A stretch of DNA of 64,000 nt, taken from positions 1,800,237 through 1,864,236 of the forward strand of contig QANY01013337.1 in the NCBI GenBank assembly GCA_003255025.1, read 5' to 3'. Both the position numbers and the translations under genes were made by a program. Shown here piece by piece: positions 35,384 to 45,647 of the stretch (position 1 is its first letter; each line of letters begins with the position of its first letter). The stretch is from Datisca glomerata (Eukaryota > Streptophyta > Magnoliopsida > Cucurbitales > Datiscaceae). The notes below the pieces were generated by a model. It worked only from the letters and a program-made list of their open reading frames with translations, had not been told where the DNA came from and did no database searches.

Positions 35384-36151
35384 ACGATTACGCGTTTTAG
35401 ACAAGAAACACCGCTACACTATTGTAACGAGTCATCACATCACAAACCAATAAAGTCAAGTGACAAAGACTTGGGTGGACGAATGGTTGCCTAGGAACAC
35501 TCGGGAGGTTATGGACTGATAGGATTAGGGGTGAGGCTTCGTTGTACTGGACGAGAGACGTACCTCCTCGGTACGATCACTCTAGACATTAAGGGTGTGC
35601 TACCCTTCCACCTTGGGAAGGGGTTTGGTTTGAGAGAACCTTTGTAGAGGAGGCGCTGGATGAACACCGCCGTTGCGCCTCACCGACTAGACATGTTCTC
35701 CCTAGATCATGGTCATTAGACAAAGATCCACATGGCGCCACCCGATCGGCTCATGTGTAATCCTCCTCTTACTCACCTAAGCATGATCAGTCAACTTCGA
35801 TGGCACGATTTGATTGACAGACTTACAACTAATCAAGGGATTAATGGTAATGGTCTCCCTTCCTTTTGTTCACCTATAAAAGGAGGGCTCCTCCTTTATT
35901 TGAGGGCGGAGGAACTTTGGAGAGATAAGCTCCCACTTTAGAGAGAGAAGCTCTAACTTCTAGAGTGAGAAACTTTCACTTCTAAAGAGAGAGACAGAGA
36001 GAGAGCAAGCATTTGTCATTACCGTTGAGTGTCAAGAGTGCTCCACCTTCACTTCCCGGCATCCTTCACAACGTTCTCAGACGTTGTTCCAGTCATGAGC
36101 TAGGACTAGACCACTCATGCATATTGCCCATGTCACACCCTTGCATCTACA
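35384..36151 (+). repeat. 5' LTR (homologous part)
   Basis: Homology to 39481-40219 starts at ACGATTACGCG and runs to TTGCATCTACA. It includes a TATA box (TATAAAAGG, 35875) immediately followed by an inverted repeat AGGAGGGCTCCTCCT, then a GA-rich leader. The true LTR start may lie further left. Confidence 0.8.
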
Positions 36152-36153
36152 TT

Positions 36154-36171
36154 TGGCAACTCCACTAGGGA
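36154..36171 (+). other. Primer-binding site (putative)
   Basis: TGGCAACTCCACTAGGGA begins two bases after the LTR end and resembles TGGCGATTCCACTGGGACA at 20832. The priming tRNA is not identified. Confidence 0.5.
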
Positions 36172-36194
36172 GTGGTTTGTCACTCTAGTGAACC

Positions 36195-36599
36195 ATGGCT
36201 GGACGTGTGAAGGGAAGAGCAGCTATATCACGTATGGAGGGAGATTGACCCATACTCAATAATGAGCGTGGACAAGAGGAGGAGAACCATTCACGTGAGA
36301 TGCAACTGGACACAGACACACAACTACAAGAGCAAGCTGAGGCTATCCGAGAAATCCAAGCTTCTAACGTTGAGATGAATATAGTCATCGATACATTGAA
36401 TGCCCACATTAATGCCACTACACCACAACACCTAAATCACCATTGGACATCATCTTCCCCACCATTGATCCACTCGAGCTACTCCCACTTGCCCAACACG
36501 ACATTCCGCACGCCCAAGTCCCGCGGACAAAGCATCACACCTACACCAAGTTCCGCCATCATGCCCAAATGCACCGCACACCTCCAATGCTGCCATTAA
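36195..36599 (+). pseudogene. Gag-like N-terminal remnant
   Basis: ATG at 36195 opens MAGRVKGRAAISRMEGD, then a TGA at 36246-36248. The same frame resumes with EMQLDTDTQLQEQAEAIREI, a short helical stretch, and a Pro/Ser/His-rich tail. The position just after the primer site and the basic start are what is expected for gag, but no zinc knuckle or capsid motif is seen. Confidence 0.45.
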
Positions 36600-37460
36600 G
36601 GGCTACTCCATGCCGACCATGCTGTCATCACACCATGTCGCACACCCATGCTATGTACACAAGCCCGCTATCACACCTCACTCTCCATGCGCGAACCACA
36701 AGCTAGCCCACCCACCATCAAGCAACATCACCCAAAGTGCCGCCATCTACCCACGCCAACAAGCCCCCTACACAAGGAGCCAAGGTGCGGCCATCACCCA
36801 TGCCGGGTGCCATCAATGAGCCCATGTTGCGCACTAAATAACCATTCCACCAGCGTGCTACAAGTAAGTCCCGTGCACGCCAAGGGCCGCCATCGTAGCC
36901 TAGCGACTACTCAAGTGGCATCATCAAGCCTTCATGCCAACCAAGCCCGCCATCACACTCCCCCAGCTAGCACGCACCATCACGCGCACCACCAAGCTGC
37001 CATCAAGGATCCTCCATCAACCACCATGCTTCGAGCACACAAGCTGCACCACGCGAGCATCCGACTCGCTATCATGCCCCCCCACGCCAACACGAGAACA
37101 CACGTCACCATCCACCCATGCCAACATGTTCACCATCACGCTTGTGCATGCCATTGCTCCCTGAGAATTACACATACAGCCATCAAGCTTCCTGCCATTC
37201 AACACGCTTAGACCAAACAGGCTCACTCACGCGCAAAGGGCCTATCCTGCATCTCCCATGCCGCCATCACACTAGTGTCGCCACCATGCACTACACCCCA
37301 ATGTCACGCAAGCTCGACACCCCGCTAGCATATATGTTTTTCCAGCATACTTGTGCAGCCACCAAGGCTTGCTTCAATCCGTGCCACACATCCACCCTCC
37401 ATAAAGCCCAGCACAAGCTCATTCCCACGCTCACCCCCGCGCGTGAAGGCCCGATCATGT
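36480..37460 (+). repeat. C/A-rich, G-poor core with CCATCAAGC/GCCATCACAC repeats
   Basis: The plus strand is dominated by C and A. It is built from dispersed short words such as GCCATCA, CACGCCAA, CCAAGC and CACACC. All long frames (His, Pro, Thr-rich) are composition effects. Confidence 0.7.
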
Positions 37461-37739
37461 ATTTTTATGTTTGGTTCCGCACACACATGGTAACAGGAAA
37501 TAACCATGTTTGGTGCCTCAAACAGAGTATTCCAGGTCAATTGCTGTCTCGATCACAATAAAATAACCTTAATAGACGAATTGACGATTCATCTCTGAGT
37601 GCACCCGATGTAATGACAAAAATACTACGATGGGCGACTTAGGACTATTGCTGCATTATTATTGTGAAAAGGGCTTTCGGCCATCTCTAAATGTGTCGGT
37701 AATACCCCATAGATGGAATGTTTGTATAATTGGTTCTAA

Positions 37740-39480
37740 ACACCCGTGACAAAGCTCACGCCTGGTGAAATGCATAGGCTCCAACGCCTTCACTCAAAAA
37801 CACCTGTGATAAAGGTCACGCTTGGTGAAACGCATAGGCTCCAACACCTTCACTTTAAAACACCAGTGATAAAGGTCACGCATGGTGAAGCGCGTAGGCT
37901 ATAACGCCCTGACTTGAAAACATCCATGATAATGGTCACGCCTGGCGAAGAACACCCATGATAGACATCATGCTTGGTGAGACTCATAGACTTTCACAGC
38001 TCTACTTGAGAACACTCATGATACACGTCATGTTTGGTGAGATGCATAGGTTTTCACGCCTTTACTGGAGAAGACCCACGGTAGGCGTCATGCTTGGCGA
38101 GACGTATAGGCTTTCACGCCTCTACTTGAGAACACTCATGATAGACGTCATGCTTGGTGAGATGCATAGGCTTTCACGCCTCTACTTGAGAACACCCATG
38201 ATAGACGTCATGCTTGATGAGATGCATAGACTTACACGTCTCTACTTGAGAACACCCATGATAGACGTCATGCTTTGTGAGATGCATAGGCTTTCACGCT
38301 TCTACTTGAGAACACTCATGATAAACAACATGCTTGGTGAGTTACATAGGCTTTTATGCCTTTACTCGAGACCCATGATAGACGTTATGCTTGGTGAGAA
38401 GCATAGGCTTTCACGCCTCTACTTGAGAACACCTATGATAAACGTCATACTTGGTGAGTCGCATAGACTTTCACGCCTCTACCTGAGTATACCCGTGATA
38501 GACGTCATGCTTGGTGAAATACATATGCTTTCACGCCTCTACTTGAGAACGCCTATGATAAACATCATGCTTGGTGAGGTGTATAGGCTTTCACGTCTCT
38601 ACTTGAAAACACCCTGATACACGTCATGTTTGGTGAGATGCATAGGCTTTCACGCCTCTACTTGAGAACTCCCATGATAGACGTCATGCTTGGTGAGATG
38701 CATAGGCTTTTACGCCTCTACTTGAGAACACTCATGATAGACGCCATGCTTGGTGAGATGCATAGGCTTTCACGCCTCTACTTGAGACACCCATGATAGA
38801 CGTCATGCTTGGTGAGATGCATAGGCTTTCACATCTCTACTTCAGAACACCTATGATAAACACGCGCTTGGTGAGTTGCATAAGCTTTCATGCTTCTACT
38901 TAAGAACACCCATGATAGACGTCATACTTGGTGAGATGCATAGGCTTTCACGCCTCTACTTGAGAATACCCACGATAAAAGTCATTCTTGGTGAGTCGCA
39001 TAGGTTTTCACGCCTCTACTTGCGTACACCCATGATAGACGTCATGCTTGGTGAGATACATAGGCTTTCACGCCTCTACTTGAGAAGACCTATGAAAGAT
39101 GTAATGCTTGGTGAGACGCATATGCTTTCACGCCTCTACTTGAGAACACCCATGATAAACTTCGTGCTTGGTGAGATGGATAGCCTTCCACGCCTCTACT
39201 TGAGAACACCCATGACAGACGTATGTTTGGTGAGATGCATAGGCTTTCACGCCTCTACTTGAGAACACTCATGATAGACGTCATGCTTGGTGAGATGCAT
39301 AGGCTTTCAAGTCTCTACTTGAGAACACCCATGATAGACATAATGCTTGGTGAGATGCATAGGATTTTATACGTCAACTTGTGAACACCCATGATAAACG
39401 TCATGCTTGATGAGTTGCGTAGGCTTCACGCCTCTACTTGAGAACACGCATGATAGGCGTCATGCTTGGTGAGATGCATA
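37740..39480 (+). repeat. 60-bp tandem array, about 30 units
   Basis: The unit reads roughly GCATAGGCTTTCACGCCTCT, then ACTTGAGAACACCCATGATA, then GACGTCATGCTTGGTGAGAT. Spacing is 60 bases with a few units of 56-59. Because 60 is divisible by 3, frames at 37958-38617 and 38876-39262 stay open with a 20-residue period (MIDVMLGEMHRLSRLYLRTP). Many units contain GACGTCA. Confidence 0.95.
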
Positions 39481-40219
39481 ACGATTACGCGCTTTAGACA
39501 AGACACACCGTTACACTATTGTAACAAGTCATCACCTCACAAACCACCTAGTCAAGTGACAAAGCTTGGGTCGACGTATGGTTGCCTGGGAACGCTCGGG
39601 AGGTTATGGGCTGGTAGGATTAGGGACGAGGCTACGTTGTACTGGATGGGGGACATACCTCATTAGTACGACCACTCTAGACCTTGAGGGTGTGTTACCC
39701 TCCCACCTTGGGGAGGGGTTTGGTTTGAGTGAACCTTTGTAGATGAGGCGTTGGGTAAACACCGCCATCGCGCCTCACCAGCTAGGCGTGTTCTTCCTAG
39801 ATTATGGTCATTATACAAAGATTCACGTGGCACCACCCAATTGGCTTGTGTGTAATCATTCTCTTACTCATTTAAGCATGATTAGTCAACTTAGGTGGCA
39901 CGATTCGATTGGCGGACTTGCAACTAATCAACGGGTTAGTGGCAATGGTCCTCCCTCCTTTTGTTTACCTATAAAAGGAGGACTCCTCCTTCATTTGAGG
40001 GCTGATTTGAACTTTAGAGAGAGAAACTCTCATTTCTAGAGTGAGAAACTCTCACTTCTAGAGAGAGAGAGAGCAAGCATTTTGTCACCATCGTTGAGTG
40101 TCTAGAGTGCTCCCACTTGACCTCCCAACGTCCTCCTGACGTTCTCAGGCGTTGCTTCTGTCGCGAGCTAGGATTAGATCACTTCTATACATCACCCACG
40201 CGACACCCTTGCATCTACA
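39481..40219 (+). repeat. 3' LTR (homologous part)
   Basis: Direct repeat of 35384-36151 with scattered differences, TATA box at 39970 followed by AGGAGGACTCCTCCT, ending TTGCATCTACA. It follows the 60-bp array directly. The next five bases are TTAGT. No matching duplication is found at the other end. Confidence 0.8.
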
Positions 40220-40224
40220 TTAGT

Positions 40225-41555
40225 CCAAAGTTATCACGAATACAAAAAATCTGATATAAAAAGTTAAATCTGAGTCGTCTTAAAATATCGAAAAGTAAAA
40301 AAAATAATTTTTTATATTCTTTTAACAATTAAGTAAGATATGATCATCAAATTAGATTGACCGTCAAATCTCACCCGACTATAGTGTCTGTCATGAAGTC
40401 GAATGAGAGACACTCTCTTCCTATACAAAGTGTGTCGTATCACATGAATTGTTTTTTCGTGGCGAAACATATATGTAATTGTAGACGTCAAATGTCCCAT
40501 GAAATTGGTGAAGCCGTTATTTCCTTTTCACGTAAACTGTAAGCAACTATCTGGACGCCAGCTCATTGTGAGTTCTTTTACTCATAAAACTTTAGTAACA
40601 ATTACAAATTTTTTTGAAACTCTGTTAATTTTGTTTTTACAATTAGGTGGTTATTTTTTTATCTTTCACTATTTTTTATTTTTTGTTGATGTTCTCTCTT
40701 AAATCAAACTTAATTATGATGTAATACAATGTCAAAATGTTTATTATATTTATCTTAAATCTTTATATGTCGAGATGCCGTCATGTAATAATATTAATAA
40801 TTCATTTCAAATTAATTGATCGATACGTTATTTAATGAATGCACACAATTAATATGTACTCAATTGATTATCTATGTTCGTTTTTAATCTCCACTATCTA
40901 TCCTCTTTTCTAGTCTAAATTACCACACCAACATTCTTTTACTTTTCTCTAGTATTAATAGTAAAGCTTTATTGATCTTAATGACTCAAAATAAAATGTT
41001 AAAAATCCCCTAATTTTTGGAAAAGAATTTTAAAATTACCATAATATTTTTCAAAAACATTATAAAAGACTAAAAATTGAATAAATGTCTATAATAAACA
41101 TTTTAAAACTACCATAATGCATATATTGAGAAAGCCACCTGAAGTGAATAGGTGAAACTGATTTATGTATAAATGTCTATTTAAAAAAAAAGAAATGATA
41201 TAAATGTCTATAATAAGCTCTTTATGATAAGCCAACCACGTGTATGGTGATCACGTGTTTTAAATCTTTTCGCACGTGACCACGACATATTTATGTCGTG
41301 GCACCCCGATATATTATTGTTGAGACTATGGAGAATAATTCAACTGAGTGACGCGAATATTCCCAACGTGGGAACCAAGACCAAAAAAAGCACGTTAACT
41401 ACTGTAGGATTACGTTTAACCAAGGTCCAAGGTTTATCTCATCTCTCCATCTCATCTCAAGATTTATTATAATCTCGTCTTTATCTTCCAACCATATAGG
41501 GCACCTTTTTCTTTTCTTTTTTCTTTTATTTTAATCTCCGATTGTTATCGGACAC
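40225..41555 (+). other. AT-rich region upstream of the uniporter gene
   Basis: No gene is supported up to the promoter. It contains the G-box cluster listed separately and the palindromic CCCAACGTGGG near 41353. Confidence 0.45.
41237..41278. promoter_or_regulatory. Cluster of three G-boxes (CACGTG)
   Basis: Perfect CACGTG hexamers lie at 41237-41242, 41252-41257 and 41273-41278, within 42 bases and about 280 bases upstream of the TATA box. G-boxes bind bZIP and bHLH factors (ABF, HY5, PIF types). Whether they act on this gene is inferred from position. Confidence 0.6.
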
Positions 41556-41565
41556 CTATATATTG
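41556..41565 (+). promoter_or_regulatory. TATA box of the uniporter gene
   Basis: CTATATATTG lies 121 bases before the ATG. A pyrimidine-rich leader (CTCTCTTTCTCTCTCTC, about 41637) follows, as is usual in plant 5' leaders. Confidence 0.55.
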
Positions 41566-41685
41566 AAGGGCCAAGGTACCCTAATTGTTCCAAGCAAGAT
41601 ACCAGTGCGTTAAATCATCTTTTTCGAAACCAAAAGCTCTCTTTCTCTCTCTCTTTCTACTGCGTGTTGTTTCTGTTACATTACA

Positions 41686-43984
41686 ATGGCGTTCAAGAAA
41701 ACCCTAGCTCAACGCCTCTTTAACATTTCCAATATCTCCTCCCAAACTCTGACTAATTGCCGCATATCTTCGTCCTCCGTTCGAACCCGGGTTCCTCCTG
41801 ACCCGAACAAGTCGAGAATTGCTCCCGATCCTGGAGATAAAGGCATCTTCAGGAGATTCCTTCACAGGCGCGCGGCCTTCCATCCGGAGATATCGGCGAA
41901 GGTCCGGCCACTCCCGATTGGGGAAAACGTTATGGAGATGCTTAAATCTATGGCCATTGCACGGGACAGGATCCGTATCGATGGACTTAGACCGCCGCCG
42001 GCGAATTTAGTAGCGCCTGATTCGGCGATGTCCGATGGGACGAAGGCACTGTCGATCGAGGATGCGAAGAAGTTGCTGAGAGTGGCGCATTTGGAGACGG
42101 TGAAATCCAGGCTAAGAGACACTAAAAAAAGCTGCATACCGTACTCGGAGTTCGTTCAAATTTGCGGACAAGGGTGCTCAGATGCAGATCAAAGTCTTGG
42201 ATTAGCTAAGACGCTTGATGAATCTGGAGCTGTTATTGTTTTAGGAAACATGGTGTTCCTCAGGCCAGAACAGGTGCATACCTCTAAACTTCTTTTACTA
42301 TTTTTTGTATGTTAACTACTATAACTATTATCCTATAATTCTTTTAGCGTTTGCTTTGTGGTCGAATTTGACAGATTATCGTGGTGGTGAAAGAAATAGG
42401 TTTTGTTTATGAGATTTGTTTGAGCTTTTTTGTCAAGTCAGGAGACTACCGAGAACTGATATATTCTTTATGGTTATTTTGGTTTTTCTTCGACAGGAAA
42501 ATGAAACTTTGTCGTTTCGCCAGATTTAAACCTGTAAAGTGGTTTGACTGAGATGGGGTAGTAGAAGGACAACAAAAAGCCCTTCCGATTTCTTCAGTGA
42601 CCAGACTGTTTCCTTTCGGGTTCAAAATTCGTCATGGCTTAGCCCCATGATTTGCCCTGTTTAGTTAAAAAAAGATAGAGAAAAGAATAAATGAAGGAAA
42701 AGAGCAGTAGAAACTTGAACAGGAAAAAAAACAAGCAAGGGAGAGAAAAAACCCTTAAGAATTGAAGATGAGTCCCCATTTGGTTTGGCCCCTTCCAGTG
42801 GCTGTGTCGAGATAAAAGATACATATTTGTTTTTGACCTAAAACATGTAATAAAGATTTGAAAAAGAGAAAATGACTAAGATTTGGCTTCACTAGAAGCA
42901 GTGGGTTGGTTTATATGTTTGGCTGGGTAGGATTATTGAAGACTGAATTAACAAAAGCTTTGCTGTTAGACAAGACTGAATGGCAAGAGTCAGAGAAACG
43001 AGATTGCTTTCAAATGTTGTTATTCAATTTCTTGGGTTTCAAGTTTTATTTAATTTAGAAATTTTAGGATAATAATAGAGAAAAACCTGTTAGATTTAAG
43101 AGGAATGATTTAGTTTTGGTATTGACTGAAAAGTTTTCTTCTTTGCGATGGGGCGTAAGGAGTCTGATAATGGTTACCCTGTCATTGATCCTTTTCTGGT
43201 CTTCTAATTTCTATTCCCATTGATATTCTCCATCCTAAACCAGGTTACCCAATTTTAAGCATCTTGTTCCCCTTTCCTAACATGTACAATGCCAAATGCT
43301 TTCATGTGTTGTGTTGGTGATGGTTCTCAATTCTGACTAGAATGTATTCTCGTCTAAAAGTTTTAGAGTCAAAGTGAGCTGGGGCAATTCATTTGTGTTC
43401 AAATAGTTCCCCAATAAAGCCAATAAATAGTGTGTTAGGATGAGTTTTATTTTACCCAAGTTTTGCAAACTGTTTGACTACAGGTAGCTAAAGCAATCGA
43501 AGGACTAATTCCCCTACCAGGGGCCAAGCCAAGCGACAAAACAAGAAAGGAGCTTGAAGAAATGGAGAAGCAGAAGGCCGAGATTGACACAAGAGCAGAA
43601 TCCCTTGTCCGCCGTGAACTCTGGGGCGGATTGGGTTTCCTAGTTGTCCAAACAGCCGCATTCATGAGGCTAACATTCTGGGAGCTCTCATGGGATGTAA
43701 TGGAGCCTATCTGCTTCTATGTTACATCTTTATACTTCATGGCAGGCTATGCCTTCTTCCTCAGAACCTCCAAAGAGCCCTCTTTTGAAGGGTTCTTTCA
43801 GAGCCGATTCAGAACAAAGCAGAAGCGTTTGATGAAGCTTCAGAACTTCGACTTGTCAAGGTACAACGAGCTCCAGCAAGCTTGTAATTATCCCAATTCA
43901 TTATCTACATCTATGGGTCACACCTCAGCTGAATCTTCTCCTTTTGATAGCTATGAAAAGATGCAGGTTTGTGTTTCTCATTAG
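41686..43984 (+). CDS. MCU: Mitochondrial calcium uniporter pore protein (MCU family), two exons
   Basis: Exon 1 is 41686-42273 and exon 2 is 43484-43984. The intron runs from GTGCATA to ACTACAG, and splicing at a codon boundary gives ...LRPEQ-VAKAIEG.... The product is 362 residues, the usual plant size. The N-terminus (MAFKKTLAQRLFNISNISSQ) is basic and Ser-rich, fitting a mitochondrial presequence. A matrix domain follows (about 60-210) with DTKKSCIPYSEFVQIC. The pore region has a first hydrophobic helix (GLGFLVVQTAAFMRLTFWEL), the selectivity motif WDVMEP, and a second helix (ICFYVTSLYFMAGYAFFL). The Asp and Glu of WDxxEP coordinate Ca2+. The channel carries Ca2+ across the inner mitochondrial membrane into the matrix. 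The one-intron layout is what I recall for plant MCU genes. No damage is visible. Confidence 0.95.
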
Positions 43985-45300
43985 TGAAAGTATACATGAA
44001 TTACAGAGAAAGAAAAATAGTATTTTTGTTTAACCTTCATTAACCTTGATATGTTACAACATTGCATTAGCCATTAGGTGCGGCCTTCTGTACAATAATT
44101 CATGAGTGCGTCACTTAGTGTTTTTTTAACATTTTCACTGAACCCTACTCTGATAAATTAACACCATTATTAATCTCATCAACAAATTTCAACTTTTTTT
44201 GTTGTCTATGATTTCCTTTTGTGTTTATGAGCTGCGTGCGTCGTTCATGAATTTTGAATTTTTTGAAGAACTTGTAAAGGAATTAAAAATGGTTCAAATC
44301 CATTCTGTAAGGGTAACTTCACTGATGAGATTCAGAACCTGGACCTGAATTTAGATTGAAAACAAATTTGAGCTTTCCAAACTGGTGAGAGCCTGGGCCT
44401 TGTTTATAGTTTACAAAATTAGAATGAAAACAAATTTGAAATGCTAAAAAGTTTGATCATCGTATCAATATATTTTATTAATCTTAGATCATATTTTTTT
44501 TTGTCAAAATTACATTAGGAAAATGATTCGAACCAACCTCTAAAGTATGGAGATGAGAGTTTAACTAATTGCGTCAATCTAGTTTGTCAATTTTAAATCC
44601 TTGTTAAATATTCATAATAGTGCTACTAACTAGTATGATTAAGTCAGCCTTTTGAGTTTCTACTCTCAACTTATGATATTTTCATAAATAATTTGTAATT
44701 GTCATAGAAAAGGTATGAGATAAGTTGATGGGTATGGTTAATACTGTACTCTAATACTCAAAGATATTCGAACTCTCGATAATTCTTGTTTTAAACTGTA
44801 AATGTTTATTATTGTGACTCACCTTTGAATAAGACAATAAATTGTGGTCACAGTTTACCAGCCGTAGTAGTCACCCAAATTGAAAGAAAGTTCCAAAGTT
44901 AATAGGGAAAGACTCACCTTTGAATAAGACAATAAATTGTGGTCACAGTTTACCAGCCGTAGTAGTCACCCAATTTGAAAGAAAGTTCCAAAGTTAAAAG
45001 GGAAATAGGGGAGGTGGTGATTGGAGAGGAGAAGCCAAAATTCACTGCAGACTGACATTTATTTTATTCGAGCCCACAAAATTAACTTATTCCAATCCAA
45101 CTCACAGAAGGTGAGAATCAAAGTTCAATGGTTATAGTCCTTTTGAGCCACCGCTTATGTAGCTTTAGCTGCCATGACGTTCCATCCTTGTTCCTAAAGA
45201 TGACGAAGCCTCATAGAATTGAGAGCCAATGAATGATAACCGACAATTTTGGAACTTGTTTGGGAGCTGCTATCCCTCTATAATTTATTTATAATTATAT
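43985..45300. other. 3' region of the uniporter gene and intergenic DNA
   Basis: The first 100-200 bases are likely 3' untranslated sequence. The rest is AT-rich apart from the 95-bp duplication listed separately. Confidence 0.4.
44816..45005. repeat. 95-bp tandem duplication
   Basis: GACTCACCTTTGAATAAGAC begins at 44816 and at 44911; the two 95-base units differ at very few positions, indicating a recent duplication. Confidence 0.95.
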
Positions 45301-45647
45301 AAAATAATCCTACACTTTCACAACTTTGTTTGTGGAGATCTGAATCTATCTCTAATAATCACATTTTTCTTCTCAAACAAGTTAGAAACTAACCTATATA
45401 AGTGGAAATGACTAATAACAACCATATCCTGACTTAAATTATAAGTGGCTATTCTATTAACAACAGAGGTACAATTCCTACTTATCCAAGACAATTCCAA
45501 ATTACTAGCTTGAGAAAAAATACTATAAACTTCATGAGTTAGGTCCACCAAACTCCAATCACTACAATGGTTGGATTTGACAAAAACAAAATAGCCACTT
45601 TTAGAATCAGAATATATAATGCACTTAGACCAACTCGAAGATAAGGC

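Larger units (their letters stand above)
35053..40219 (+). mobile_element. Non-autonomous LTR retrotransposon (LARD-like, Tat-type primer site)
   Basis: Two related direct repeats end in TTGCATCTACA at 36151 and 40219. The first is followed by TGGCAACTCCACTAGGGA, a primer-binding-site position. Between them are a gag-like start, a C/A-rich core without pol, and a 60-bp array. No protease, reverse transcriptase or integrase is present, so it would need proteins from a partner. The outer 5' boundary is uncertain because the sequence at 35053-35383 has no clear counterpart in the second LTR. Confidence 0.7.

Noticed and set aside
36648..37211. His/Pro/Thr-rich frame of 187 codons
   Set aside because: Several frames are open at once in this C/A-rich stretch, as expected from composition.
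37958..39262. Open frames of 219 and 128 codons with 20-residue periodic protein
   Set aside because: They exist only because the tandem unit is 60 bases, divisible by three; no signal for translation and no protein family.
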